NCBI RefSeq assembly: GCF_030453725.1
Contig: NZ_JAKDJU010000003.1
Location: 1-57,174, forward strand
DNA from: Brevibacterium picturae
GTDB lineage: Bacteria > Actinomycetota > Actinomycetes > Actinomycetales > Brevibacteriaceae
DNA length: 57,174 bases
Reading direction: 5' to 3'
Positions 1 to 10,027 of this stretch are shown piece by piece. The notes under the pieces were generated by a model. That model saw only the letters and a list, made by a program, of their open reading frames with translations, did not search any database and was not told the origin of the DNA. A program made the position numbers and the translations under genes. Position 1 is the stretch's first letter. Every line of letters begins with the position of its first letter.

Positions 1-1
1 G

Positions 2-82
2 CCCTCTCCGCTGCCCAGCGATGATGAGATCCGGTCGAGCGCCGATGAAGCCGGCACCGATTCCGCAGACGGAGAGGGCTGA
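2..82 (+). CDS. C-terminal end of an unidentified protein (partial)
   Basis: An open frame enters from the left edge and stops with TGA at 80-82, three bases before the GTG of the globin gene. The 26 visible residues are acidic and Ser/Asp/Glu-rich and end in ADGEG, which looks like a disordered C-terminal tail. The near-contact with the globin gene suggests one transcript. The tail carries no recognisable domain, so I cannot name the protein. Confidence 0.6.
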   Translation, partial: PSPLPSDDEIRSSADEAGTDSADGEG

Positions 83-84
83 GC

Positions 85-486
85 GTGACGCAGACATCGA
101 ACGAGACCATCTTCGACGCCGTCGGTGGCCACCCCACCTTCACGCGACTCGTCGATGTCTTCTACGAGCACGTCGATCGGGACGAAGTCCTCATCGCCAT
201 GTACCCGGAGGGGCACGACCTCACCGGCGCCAAGCACCGCCTGCAGATGTTCCTCGAACAGTACTTCGGCGGGCCAACGACCTACCAGGAGGAACGGGGG
301 CACCCGCGACTGCGGATGCGCCACTTCCCGTTCCCCATCGACTTCGATGGCCGTGACCGGTGGCTGACTTCGATGCGGGCGGCCCTCGACGATGTGGCTC
401 TTCCACCGATGTACGACGAGATCTTCTGGGACTACTTCCAGCGTGCGGCCACGGCCATGGTCAACACCAACAGCAATCCGGTCTGA
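85..486 (+). CDS. glbO: Group II truncated haemoglobin (GlbO-like)
   Basis: The 133-residue protein has the size and pattern of a 2-on-2 haemoglobin: an N-terminal FDAVGGHPTFTRLVDVFYEHV helix pair, a Tyr-rich B-helix region, an F-helix stretch RLRMRHFPFPI with the expected proximal His, and a C-terminal FFWDYFQ-like helix (here IFWDYFQRAA). Group II members bind haem and oxygen and are linked to oxygen handling or nitric oxide and peroxide defence in the cytoplasm. The GTG start at 85 sits three bases after the preceding stop, so translation is probably coupled to the upstream gene. In Mycobacterium, glbO also lies near ettA and a short-type ssb, as here. Family assignment is firm; the physiological ligand is not shown by sequence. 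Confidence 0.92.
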   Translation: MTQTSNETIFDAVGGHPTFTRLVDVFYEHVDRDEVLIAMYPEGHDLTGAKHRLQMFLEQYFGGPTTYQEERGHPRLRMRHFPFPIDFDGRDRWLTSMRAALDDVALPPMYDEIFWDYFQRAATAMVNTNSNPV

Positions 487-574
487 GCAGACAACTTCGA
501 AGCGTCTTCTCGAGTCGTCGCCGTATCGTGAGGGTCACCGTCATATCGTGACAGGGCCGCCTCTGCGGGGCGTG

Positions 575-1246
575 TCAGGCTCGGGTGAGCAGATGCCCGC
601 CCGGTGTCGAGATCCGCAGCCACCCCGAGGTCCCGAAGACGTCATATTCCTCGGATTCCCCCGCCGAGGCGTTCGCCTCCTCGGGCACGAAACGCAGCGC
701 ATCTGCAGCGAACGCGAGCCCGCCGGGCAGTTCAGTGCCGCCGACAGCGGTCATCGGCTTCGACCACACACGCGAACGCAGCGCCTTCACCGCGTGTGAG
801 CCCGCGCCTTCCGGGGCACCGTCGCTGATCTCGGCGACTCCCGCCTCGGCGGTGGAACGAATGACATCACCGGAGATTCTGTCGCGGGACGCCCACTGGC
901 CCTTCGGGGGCGCAATTCCGGTCCAGGACACCAGCACCGAATTGGGCGGCACCGGCAGTCGGGTGGCGTTCTCCGCTCTGGCGAAACGATCCTTGAGGTT
1001 GGCCAGAGGCACGACCTCATCGAGTCCGTCCTGCTCCGGTCCGCTCAGACGCAGCATGCGCATCGCGAGCACCAGCGGTGTGGAATCTCCGAGCCCATGG
1101 GGGTACAGGGGCGCAACGGTGGCGACAAGGACTGTCGCGGACACGTGCAGACGCATGGCTCCGTCGGGATCGAGCCTGTGGGCCAACGCGGTGAACGCGG
1201 CCAGGTCCTTCATCGCCAGCGGATCGGCGATCTCGAGTTCGGTCAT
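575..1246 (-). CDS. Conserved actinobacterial hypothetical protein (Rv2474c-like position)
   Basis: The protein has 223 residues, no signal peptide and no membrane segment. Its ATG overlaps the stop of the thioesterase gene by four bases (ATGA), so the two are translationally coupled. From memory of gene order, it occupies the place of Rv2474c next to the thioesterase Rv2475c in Mycobacterium tuberculosis; its central PPNSVLVSWTGIAPPKGQW segment is the most distinctive part. No catalytic motif is visible. The coupling suggests a role linked to acyl-CoA thioesterase function, but this is inference only. Confidence 0.8.
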   Translation of the reverse strand: MTELEIADPLAMKDLAAFTALAHRLDPDGAMRLHVSATVLVATVAPLYPHGLGDSTPLVLAMRMLRLSGPEQDGLDEVVPLANLKDRFARAENATRLPVPPNSVLVSWTGIAPPKGQWASRDRISGDVIRSTAEAGVAEISDGAPEGAGSHAVKALRSRVWSKPMTAVGGTELPGGLAFAADALRFVPEEANASAGESEEYDVFGTSGWLRISTPGGHLLTRA

Positions 1247-1794
1247 CGGCGGCCCCGCATCGGAACGGCAGGTCGAATGACGTCTTCCATACTCAGTTTC
1301 TCCTTTTTGCTCAGGCGACGTGGGCGAGAGTTCTCTCTGTCCACGAAGACGATGACGGTCTCGGCCAGCGTATAGCCGACCGAACCATCGGGCTCGGCGA
1401 TGACGTAGCCGATCGTCACGGACGCCGGCTTGACTTCACTGATGACCAGATCGATGGCGATGGGCCCCGCGCGGTAGCGAATCGGGCGGCGATATTCGAT
1501 CGCGTGCGAGGCGACGAGCAGTTCGGTCGTCTCCGAGGCCTCGGCGAAGACCGCAGGGATCGTGATTCCCGATACCGTCTCCGCGATGCCCGGCTGACCC
1601 GGTGTCGTGGGAGCGTCGGTGCTGTGCGTCGGTGAGCCGAGGGCCCGGACGCGGGCCTCTTCGAGCAGACGCAGCTGGGTGACGTTATTCACGTGGCCAT
1701 AGGCATCCATGTCACCCCATCTCAGCTCCAGCAGTACTCGCGTGAATTCGTTCAGATGGGGATCCGTGGTGCCAATGTGCATATGTCCCATCAT
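1243..1794 (-). CDS. Acyl-CoA thioesterase, single hot-dog domain (4HBT type)
   Basis: The protein of about 183 residues begins with the typical WGDMDAYGHVNNVTQLRLLEEAR segment; the Asp in this motif is the catalytic acid of 4-hydroxybenzoyl-CoA-type thioesterases, and the following helix packs into the hot-dog fold. It should hydrolyse acyl-CoA thioesters in the cytoplasm; the chain specificity cannot be read from sequence. I chose ATG 1794. The frame stays open to 1851, but that extension is Arg-rich and unlike the family, and ATG 1782 is a second possibility. It is divergent from tesB across about 80 bases and overlaps the hypothetical gene downstream by four bases. Confidence 0.88.
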   Translation of the reverse strand: MMGHMHIGTTDPHLNEFTRVLLELRWGDMDAYGHVNNVTQLRLLEEARVRALGSPTHSTDAPTTPGQPGIAETVSGITIPAVFAEASETTELLVASHAIEYRRPIRYRAGPIAIDLVISEVKPASVTIGYVIAEPDGSVGYTLAETVIVFVDRENSRPRRLSKKEKLSMEDVIRPAVPMRGRR

Positions 1795-1876
1795 GCCACT
1801 TTCACCGTTGCGGCAACGGCCGCGATAGGATCGTGACCACACGTTGGACAATCATTGTCGCAGGCTGGAGGCCCAA

Positions 1877-2785
1877 ATGAGCGATGCGGAAGATACCACT
1901 GCCGAGGCGAACGTCGACACGCTGCGCAGAGTCTTGGAACTCGAGAGCCTGAGCTTCACCTCGGCGTCCCGAGAGAGTGACTACTTCATCGGACAGAACC
2001 AGTACAAACCCGATGGGCGAGTCTTCGGCGGTCAGGTCGTGGCTCAATCAGTGGTCGCTGCCGCTGCGACCCTGCCGGCGGACCGGCTCATCCACTCCCT
2101 GCACGGCTACTTCTTGCGCGCCGGCGATGTCAGCGAACCGATCGAGTTCGGAGTCGAACGCCTGCGTGACGGACGCTCGTTCTCTGCCCGACGCGTCCAC
2201 GCGTATCAGAAGAACGCGCCGATCCTGTCACTGATCGCCTCGTTCCAGGAGGAGCAGGAGGGGTTCGAGCATGCCGAAGCCATGCCGGCCGGGCTGCCCG
2301 GCCCCCGGGAGTGTCCGGAACTGCGCGACATTCTGGCAGGCCAGGACTCTCCTCAGGTGACCGAATGGCTGAATAAACGTCCTTTCGAGATCCGTCCAGT
2401 TCAAGCTTCGCTGTATCTCAACTCCACCGATGACCGACAGCGCGAGCAGCAGCACATATGGTTCCGTGCGAGCTCGCCGTTCGGTGATGATCCTGTGCTC
2501 AATGCCGCTGCTTTGGCCTACGCCAGCGATTTCAACCTGCTGGAGCCGGTTCTGCGTCGTCAGGGACTGAGCTGGACCAGCCCGGGATTGAGGGTGGCCA
2601 GTCTGGACCATGCGATGTGGTGGCATCGCCGGGTCCGGGTCGATGAGTGGATGCTCTACGTTCAGGAGTCTCCCGCGGCGCAGGGCGGTCGCGGTCTCGG
2701 TTACGGTCGCATCTTCGCTCAGAGCGGGGAGCTGCTGGCCACTGTCGCTCAGGAGGGCATGGTCCGCATCAAGGCGCCACGGTGA
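1877..2785 (+). CDS. tesB: Acyl-CoA thioesterase II (TesB)
   Basis: The 302-residue protein has the double hot-dog layout of TesB. The N-terminal half carries RVFGGQVVAQSVVAAAATLP and HSLHGYFLRAGD, and the C-terminal half carries LAYASDFNLLEP with the Asp of the second hot-dog and SLDHAMWWHR near the end. The enzyme releases free fatty acids from medium- and long-chain acyl-CoA. The start is ATG 1877, which has GGAGG six bases upstream; the frame is open further upstream but without such a site. The small membrane-protein gene begins inside its stop codon (GTGA). Having two unrelated-fold-copy thioesterases back to back suggests a shared role in acyl-CoA turnover. Confidence 0.93.
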   Translation: MSDAEDTTAEANVDTLRRVLELESLSFTSASRESDYFIGQNQYKPDGRVFGGQVVAQSVVAAAATLPADRLIHSLHGYFLRAGDVSEPIEFGVERLRDGRSFSARRVHAYQKNAPILSLIASFQEEQEGFEHAEAMPAGLPGPRECPELRDILAGQDSPQVTEWLNKRPFEIRPVQASLYLNSTDDRQREQQHIWFRASSPFGDDPVLNAAALAYASDFNLLEPVLRRQGLSWTSPGLRVASLDHAMWWHRRVRVDEWMLYVQESPAAQGGRGLGYGRIFAQSGELLATVAQEGMVRIKAPR

Positions 2786-3012
2786 GCAAAGACACCGCGA
2801 TGATTGAGATTCTCGGGACGATCCTGTCTCGCCTGGTCAATGTCGCGCTCTTCATCATCATCACCATTGTGGTCCTGGTGTTCCTCCGGGAGGCCATGGA
2901 CGTGAATCTGGGGGTGATTGCACTCATATCGATCGTCATCGGAGTCATCGGCACCGTCGCCGTCCGGTATCTGATCAAGCTCCTCAAGCGGGTCGGCGAG
3001 CTGTTCTCCTGA
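2782..3012 (+). CDS. Small two-helix membrane protein
   Basis: The 76-residue protein starts at GTG 2782, overlapping the tesB stop by four bases; ATG 2800 is an alternative start. It has two hydrophobic segments, about residues 16-34 (VNVALFIIITIVVLVFL) and 42-62 (LGVIALISIVIGVIGTVAV), followed by a short basic tail. It ends just before a strong hairpin, which supports it being the last gene of the tesB transcript. I do not recognise a family. The coupling to tesB could mean a membrane partner, but nothing in the sequence proves it. Confidence 0.75.
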   Translation: MSKDTAMIEILGTILSRLVNVALFIIITIVVLVFLREAMDVNLGVIALISIVIGVIGTVAVRYLIKLLKRVGELFS

Positions 3013-3040
3013 CCGTCGGCAGCCTGAAGGCTGACCTATT

Positions 3041-3085
3041 CCAACAGATGATGCCCCGGTTGTGGACCGGGGCATCATCTGTTGG
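3041..3085. terminator. Strong bidirectional hairpin
   Basis: A perfect 20-base inverted repeat (arms 3041-3060 and 3066-3085) with a 5-base loop lies between the convergent tesB operon and ettA. It can terminate both transcripts. There is no clear T-run on either side. Confidence 0.85.
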
Positions 3086-3134
3086 AACTCGGCTCTGCGT
3101 TCTGCATCGACTGCCCGCAGAGCACAGGGCTCGA

Positions 3135-4817
<1,683 letters not shown>

Positions 4818-4883
4818 AATATCTTCAGGCTATCGGTTAGGCACACCCAAGTGCCAATTGGGTCGCACTGTGAGAATCAGGTG

Positions 4884-5576
4884 TCAGCCGCCGCCCAGTG
4901 AGGGCGCTTCGCCGGACGCAGAACCCTCCGCGGATTCGCCTTCCGACGAAGAGTTTCCGGACGTGCTCCCCTCGGATGACGAGCCATCTGACGAGGTGCC
5001 TTCGGACGACGATTCCTCCGCTCCCCCGTCAGCTGATGACGGGCTCTCAGTGGGCCCGTCTTTGCCGTTGATGTCCTCACCGGGCATGTGGCCGGCGCCG
5101 TTCGAGTCGCCGTCCTCTTCACGTTTGTCGCCCTCGGGTGCCTTGACACCCTTCGGACGCTCGACCTCGCCGAGCAGACATGACCCGGTCGATTCGCTTG
5201 GTGGCATCAGCTCTGCCGTGGCCTTGCCCTTCCGAATCTCCCCGATGACGCAGCCCTTATCGGTCTTGACACCGAACATCTTCGCAGGAACGTCGTTGCC
5301 CAAGGGCGAGTCATCGATCGTAGCTTCGAGCTGATCCGCATCGTACCCGGCATCGATCATGGTCGTGAAGAACTTCTTCGTCGACGGAACGGTGTCTTCG
5401 TCGCCGGTCAGCGGTTCGAGCGCTGAGACCACCTTGTCGACCTCAGCGGCCGGCGTTTCCGGAGTGCGAACAGGCGTGGGCTGAGAATCATCACCGCCGA
5501 ATCCCAGCAGCGAACAACCCGACAGAGCTAAGGTCAGAGCTCCGAGACTCACGAGGGGAACGAGACGCATCAACAA
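4884..5576 (-). CDS. Putative lipoprotein with Ser/Gly/Glu-rich tail
   Basis: The 230-residue protein starts with a signal peptide ending in the lipobox LSGC, with Cys at residue 21, so it is probably exported and lipidated. Residues about 40-140 form a compact domain (AAEVDKVVSALEPLTGDED onward) that resembles small actinobacterial lipoprotein domains of unknown function (the DUF6993 type is my best guess). From about 150 to the end the chain is low complexity, with repeats built from SSEG and SSDG, probably a disordered spacer or surface segment. It lies between ssb and ettA in the same direction. No enzyme motif is visible. Confidence 0.85.
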   Translation of the reverse strand: MLMRLVPLVSLGALTLALSGCSLLGFGGDDSQPTPVRTPETPAAEVDKVVSALEPLTGDEDTVPSTKKFFTTMIDAGYDADQLEATIDDSPLGNDVPAKMFGVKTDKGCVIGEIRKGKATAELMPPSESTGSCLLGEVERPKGVKAPEGDKREEDGDSNGAGHMPGEDINGKDGPTESPSSADGGAEESSSEGTSSDGSSSEGSTSGNSSSEGESAEGSASGEAPSLGGG

Positions 5577-5712
5577 CCTCAGCAGATGGGAATGATTAAC
5601 AGTCTCACCTTAGCCGATTGCTGGCACATTCACGCCCAGATCCGACATGATCGCGCGTTGACCAGCCCACGAATCACTCCCACGGCGAGGCCCGCCCCGA
5701 GGACGGCACGGT

Positions 5713-6312
5713 TCAGAACGGTGCTGCTGCGCTGACCGTGTCACGTGCGATCGCATCAGCGACGTCACCGGAGTCGCCCCCGTCTTCGTGCCCGGCCTCA
5801 TCTTCCTCGGTCCCATCCACGTCGTGCGCAGAGTCGGGACTCGTTTCACCGGAGCTCTCCGGCGCGCCGCCCGAGACCTCACCGTCGAGACCTGCCCAGC
5901 CTGATTCACTGCCTGGTGCTGCCTGTTGTTGACCCTCCTGCTGCCGGTTGGCACTGCTGGCCTTCTGGTAGTTCGCGGTCCCGTACCGGAGGTCCGGGCC
6001 GATGTGTTCGGCAACGACTGTCGGAGCGATACCGCTCTTCTCCTCCGTCGACCATTCTCGGATCTTCAGAGTTCCCTGTACCACGACGAACATGCCCCGT
6101 TGCAGACTCATCGAGCAATTGCTGGCCAGGGGCCCATAGCAGTCGACGCTGAACCACGAGGTCGTGTCGGCGGCATACTCTCCTGTCGTTTTGTCGAGTC
6201 GCCAATGATTGACGGCCAGGCGGAAGGAAGCGCAGGCCCTGCCCGACGGCAGCGTCCGGCTCTGCGGATCGGCGGCCAAAGTACCGCTGAGATTGATCGG
6301 AATGATGGACAT
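5713..6312 (-). CDS. ssb: Single-stranded DNA-binding protein, paralogous short-OB type
   Basis: The 199-residue protein has an N-terminal OB fold (residues about 1-110) with SSB features: SGTLAADPQSRTLPSGRACASFRLAVN, then FSVDCYG and the RGMFVVVQGTLKIREW strand. A disordered acidic tail follows. The last residues are AAPF rather than the usual DDDIPF, although the final Pro-Phe is kept and the acidic stretch lies further in. It is probably the second SSB of actinobacteria (SsbB-like, as beside ettA in Mycobacterium), used in transformation or recombination rather than as the main replicative SSB; this is inference. A terminator-like hairpin lies upstream and separates it from the GTPase genes. 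Confidence 0.88.
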   Translation of the reverse strand: MSIIPINLSGTLAADPQSRTLPSGRACASFRLAVNHWRLDKTTGEYAADTTSWFSVDCYGPLASNCSMSLQRGMFVVVQGTLKIREWSTEEKSGIAPTVVAEHIGPDLRYGTANYQKASSANRQQEGQQQAAPGSESGWAGLDGEVSGGAPESSGETSPDSAHDVDGTEEDEAGHEDGGDSGDVADAIARDTVSAAAPF

Positions 6313-6444
6313 TGTGCTGCCTCGTTTCTTGGGAACGGCTCATGATGGTCCTGATGGATCACCCATAGGGGGCGAAACAGCCTGTATCGGCCGATCAGGT
6401 GAACCACCATTGAGCGTGCCGGGCAGCGACGGTGTCCAGGCATG

Positions 6445-6485
6445 AAAAATGCCCTGTGGATGAGCGTCGGCCATCCACAGGGCAT
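6445..6485 (-). terminator. Intrinsic terminator after the GTPase pair
   Basis: A perfect 14-base inverted repeat, ATGCCCTGTGGATG at 6449-6462 with its partner at 6472-6485, is followed on the minus strand by five T residues (6449-6445). It sits 36 bases after the stop of the GTPase operon, so it is a good rho-independent terminator. Confidence 0.88.
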
Positions 6486-6520
6486 CTGCGCATGAGTCGG
6501 GGCTCATGTGCACAGAAGTG

Positions 6521-8101
6521 TCAGTGCAGGGTTTCGTAGGCGTGCCGGTGCTCGTTGATCACAGCATTGACCGGTTCCAGATAGGAGCTTTGGGCAACAC
6601 TGCCAACGGCGTCGCGAAGCTTGCGATCGACTTCATCGGCAGCCTCGTCTGCTCCCTTGCTGCGCGCGGATTTGGCGATCATCGACGTCACAACGGATCC
6701 GATGATGCCCACCACCAGCAGCCCGATGGTCACGAACCAGCCCCACCCCGGGAGAGTTCCCGGGGCAAGGACGGCGAGGAGCGCAGCGGCGATGACGCCC
6801 AGCAGACCGAGGATCGTGGCGACGAAGAAGACGATCTGCAGCACGTTGGCCACAGACCACCATCCTGGAGTCCGAGGCTTGATATCCACAGCGGTGACGG
6901 CCGAGTCGAGAGTTTCGGACAACTCAGTCGTGCTGGCCTTCTCAGCTTCCGCGACGGCGCTCTGCCATGGTCTGGGCAGGGTGGACACGGACTCTGCGAT
7001 GAGCTCATGCGCCATCAGGCGCACCTGAGAGCTCTGCGCCCTGCTTGTCGCCGGCACCGAGGCGCGGATGAGCTCGTCCCTGCCCTGGCCGTGCTTAGCA
7101 CCCAAGGGGTCGGGCGCATTTCTCTGCATCCATGCCAGCACCGGATAACCGGTCTTGCGGTAGGCACGGCGAATATAGTCTTCGTGGACGGTCTGCGCGA
7201 CAGCCTCGACTCCGGCGGCATCAGACATGGTCTCCACCAGGCGTGATGCCCCCGGGCGCTCGCCCGGTGCAACCACGGGCTCGCTGAGTTCGCTCTGCAA
7301 CCTCTTGGACATGGCCTGCATGTCTGCCAGGAGCCTCTCGGAAGCCGCCTGCTTGGAGTCGACCGTGTCGGCCAGGATCGACCTGACCTGAGGAATTCCC
7401 TCACGTGAGACCGCCGAGGTCATATGCACCTTGGTGTCGGTGAGTCCGTCCTCGACGAGCAGCTGCTGCAGGTGATCGGCGGCCGCCTTCTGCTCTTCCG
7501 CGCTGAGTTTGTCGATCTGATTGAGAACAACGACCATGTTCGAACTGTTCTCTGCCAGCTTCGCCAGGTATTCCGAATGCAGCGAGAAATCTGCGTACTT
7601 CTGCGGATCAACGACCCAGAAGACGACGTCGACGAGTCCGACAAGTCGGTCTGACTCGACTCGGTGCTTGACCGCAGTCGAATCGTGGTCTGGCAGATCA
7701 AGCAGGATCAGGCCATGGAGCTTGCGCTGATCGTCACCGTCGAGTGCCGATTCTCGCCACGTGCGACTGCGTTCGGGGACATGCAGCCAGTTGAGGATGT
7801 CGTTGCCGCCTTCGCCCCACACGCACGCGGTGGGACGTGAAGTCGTCGGGCGCCGGACACCGACTCTGGCGATGTCCAATCCGGCTACGGCATTGAACAG
7901 TGAGGATTTCCCGGAGCCGGTCGATCCGGCGAAGGCCACAACGGTGAACTCCTCTCCCAAGCCGAGGCGATCCTCGGCACGGTTGAGCAGGTTCTGTGCG
8001 TCCGTGCGGACATCTGGACTCAGTTTGTCTGGCCCCAGAGTCAGGGTCTGTCGGATGCCTTCGGCCCGACGCCTGATCTCGGACTGTGCAGGATCATTCA
8101 C
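6521..8101 (-). CDS. Membrane-associated dynamin-like/Era-like GTPase
   Basis: The 526-residue protein has a GTPase domain near the N-terminus: G1 AGSTGSGKSS (about 58-67), G3 DLPDHDS (135-141) and G4 NQID (194-197). The usual Gly after DxP in G3 is Asp. Two hydrophobic segments at about 410-480 form a probable hairpin in the membrane, followed by a short helical end. Its start overlaps the stop of the paralogous GTPase by four bases. Paired GTPases of this kind in actinobacteria include the DynA/DynB dynamin-like proteins that stabilise division septa in Streptomyces; that homology is a suggestion from layout, not a proven match. Confidence 0.85.
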   Translation of the reverse strand: MNDPAQSEIRRRAEGIRQTLTLGPDKLSPDVRTDAQNLLNRAEDRLGLGEEFTVVAFAGSTGSGKSSLFNAVAGLDIARVGVRRPTTSRPTACVWGEGGNDILNWLHVPERSRTWRESALDGDDQRKLHGLILLDLPDHDSTAVKHRVESDRLVGLVDVVFWVVDPQKYADFSLHSEYLAKLAENSSNMVVVLNQIDKLSAEEQKAAADHLQQLLVEDGLTDTKVHMTSAVSREGIPQVRSILADTVDSKQAASERLLADMQAMSKRLQSELSEPVVAPGERPGASRLVETMSDAAGVEAVAQTVHEDYIRRAYRKTGYPVLAWMQRNAPDPLGAKHGQGRDELIRASVPATSRAQSSQVRLMAHELIAESVSTLPRPWQSAVAEAEKASTTELSETLDSAVTAVDIKPRTPGWWSVANVLQIVFFVATILGLLGVIAAALLAVLAPGTLPGWGWFVTIGLLVVGIIGSVVTSMIAKSARSKGADEAADEVDRKLRDAVGSVAQSSYLEPVNAVINEHRHAYETLH

Positions 8102-9795
8102 AATGCCACCTCAAGTCGATCACCGGAGGCGCGCAGAGCGCCCGATTGCCGCGCCGGTACCGCGGATAGTCGTAGTACGTTGTCAAAAGGCTCGCGGCAG
8201 CCGCCGACGATTCCTGCGGCCGTCGACAGGAACCGATCCCTGATCGATCCGATCAGGTTGACCGCTTCCTGCTCACCGAAGATCGTGCCCGCGAGGCTGA
8301 GGGCGACATTCGCGTCATTGCGCGAGGCAGGGTCGTCGCCGTACGTGTACTTCGGGTCCCAGAATGCCGCGTATTCGACGACAGCACACACACCGGCCAC
8401 GCCGAACGAAAGGATCCTCGCCTTGGACTTCTTGCCCTGACCGATGTCTCGCACCAGCGCGTTCACCTCGTTCGACCATCCGCTGACTGCAGATTTGACC
8501 GAATCCTCGAGATCCTTCGCACCATGATGCAGTTCGGGATGAGCATCCAACAAGGTCGCTCCGGCCGGATCTCGCACCCACTGAGCGCCGATCTCATCGA
8601 CAACGCCGATCGCCTGCTCCCGCAATGAGATCGCTGCACTGCGCAGAATCGCGACGTGCAGGGGCGAGGCGGCATCGTGTCTGCCGGTCACAGCGGAGGA
8701 GATCCTGTCGCGCATACGTGCCATCGTCGGCTCCAACCCGCGGAACAGCTGACCTGTTCCCACGAAGTCCTGCCACCGTGCATTGACCTCGCCTTGCAGC
8801 ACCCGACCGTCGGAGAAGACTTCGGCCAGGCCCGCATCAGCTGCGTCGAATGTCCGATCAAGGCTGAGCTGCAGACGATCGAAGGTCGACTCCTGAGACT
8901 CTGCGAAGTCGGCCAGGGATTTCACCTGCGCAGGCATCGCACCGATCGAACCGGCGAGAGTGCGCTGCCGTATCCGCTCCTGCGAGCGGCCTTCCGAACT
9001 CACCTGGCTGATCCAGGACCGGATCGGGTAGATCGCCGAATGCGGCAGCAGCCCCTCTTCCAATTCGAGTTCGGCCACTGCGAAGATCGGGGAATTCGCC
9101 AGTCCCGATTCGGACAGCAGACTGGAAAGGTGGTGCCTGACCTCACGGTTCGCCTGCGGCGGTACCCGATCGAGCACGATGGCCACCGAGGTGTTGCGGG
9201 CCGCGGCATCCTTGAGCAGCGCCCAGGGCGCGGCATCGGCATAGCGGTTTGCCGTGGTCACGAACAGCCACAGGTCCGCGCTCATCAGGATGCGGCGTGC
9301 CAGCTCACGGTTCGTCTCGGCAATGGAGTCGATGTCCGGGCAGTCGAGGATGGCTGTGCCCGGCTCGACGTCGTCATCGGCGATGAGCACGACGGACGGA
9401 GTCGACGTCGCGGGGTCCGTGCTTCTCGGCAGATCGGACAGGAAGGACTGAGATTCGAAGAACTTGGCGTCAGCGGGATTGTGGATCACGATCGGGTTTC
9501 CCGTCGTCGGCCTGCGCACCCCGGCCGGACTCACGGATCGTCCCACCAGAGAATTCACCAAGGTGGACTTCCCGGCACCGGTCGACCCGCCGACGGCGAT
9601 CATAAAGGGCATCTGTGTCCGATTGATCCGCGGCAGAAGGTAGTCCGTCAACTCTGAGGAGAGCTGACGGTGAAGTTCGCGACCGTCGGCGAAGTCATCG
9701 GTCTGCAGGGTGAAGCGGGTTTCTGAGACTCGCTTCGCGATATCGCTCAGCGCCCCTCCCACTGGTGGCGTCACGGCACTCTTGCTGTCTGTCAT
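8098..9795 (-). CDS. Dynamin-like/YfjP-type GTPase, partner of the downstream GTPase
   Basis: From ATG 9795 the protein has 565 residues; the frame is open to 9882, but the internal ATG has a GAGAGTGGA-like site upstream and gives a more natural N-terminus. G1 is GGSTGAGKST (about 69-78) and G3 is DCPDIDS (151-157), with Asp where Gly is usual. No clear NKxD is present: the expected strand reads SVAIVLDRVPPQ. One hydrophobic stretch lies near residue 470. Overlap with the next GTPase (ATGA) implies the two are made together, perhaps as a heteromeric membrane-remodelling pair. Exact function is unknown. Confidence 0.83.
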   Translation of the reverse strand: MTDSKSAVTPPVGGALSDIAKRVSETRFTLQTDDFADGRELHRQLSSELTDYLLPRINRTQMPFMIAVGGSTGAGKSTLVNSLVGRSVSPAGVRRPTTGNPIVIHNPADAKFFESQSFLSDLPRSTDPATSTPSVVLIADDDVEPGTAILDCPDIDSIAETNRELARRILMSADLWLFVTTANRYADAAPWALLKDAAARNTSVAIVLDRVPPQANREVRHHLSSLLSESGLANSPIFAVAELELEEGLLPHSAIYPIRSWISQVSSEGRSQERIRQRTLAGSIGAMPAQVKSLADFAESQESTFDRLQLSLDRTFDAADAGLAEVFSDGRVLQGEVNARWQDFVGTGQLFRGLEPTMARMRDRISSAVTGRHDAASPLHVAILRSAAISLREQAIGVVDEIGAQWVRDPAGATLLDAHPELHHGAKDLEDSVKSAVSGWSNEVNALVRDIGQGKKSKARILSFGVAGVCAVVEYAAFWDPKYTYGDDPASRNDANVALSLAGTIFGEQEAVNLIGSIRDRFLSTAAGIVGGCREPFDNVLRLSAVPARQSGALRASGDRLEVAL

Positions 9796-9882
9796 CACGC
9801 ATCCACTCTCTACGTTTTCCCAGCTGTGCACCAATTGCCACGCCGTGTCGGAAGGTAATTGCTCACTGCGGGCAAACATCAT

Positions 9883-9899
9883 AGGGCCCGTGGGGCCCT
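9883..9899 (-). terminator. Short hairpin downstream of tRNA-Arg(TCT)
   Basis: AGGGCCC at 9883-9889 and GGGCCCT at 9893-9899 form a 7-base GC stem with a 3-base loop, 14 bases after the tRNA end on the minus strand. No strong T-run follows. It may end or process the tRNA transcript. Confidence 0.45.
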
Positions 9900-9913
9900 C
9901 AGCTCACGAAAAG

Positions 9914-9987
9914 TACCCCCGGCGGGGCTCGAACCCGCGACCTACCGCTTAGAAGGCGGTTGCTCTATCCAACTGAGCTACGGAGGC
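9914..9987 (-). tRNA. tRNA-Arg (anticodon TCT)
   Basis: On the minus strand the gene starts GCCTCCGTAGCTCAG. The D-arm, an anticodon stem CCGCC/GGCGG-type with loop TTCTAAG-like sequence giving anticodon TCT, and the T-arm GCGGGTTCGAGCCCCGC are all present. The acceptor stem closes with CGGGGGT and a discriminator A. CCA is not encoded. It reads AGA codons. Confidence 0.93.
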
Positions 9988-10027
9988 TCAAATATCCTAA
10001 CCGATGCCCGATCCAGAACAGAAAGCG

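Noticed and set aside
487..574. Two copies of TATCGTGA (523-530 and 543-550) in the globin-hypothetical gap
   Set aside because: Only 8 bases each and not in a recognisable operator or terminator arrangement; probably chance.
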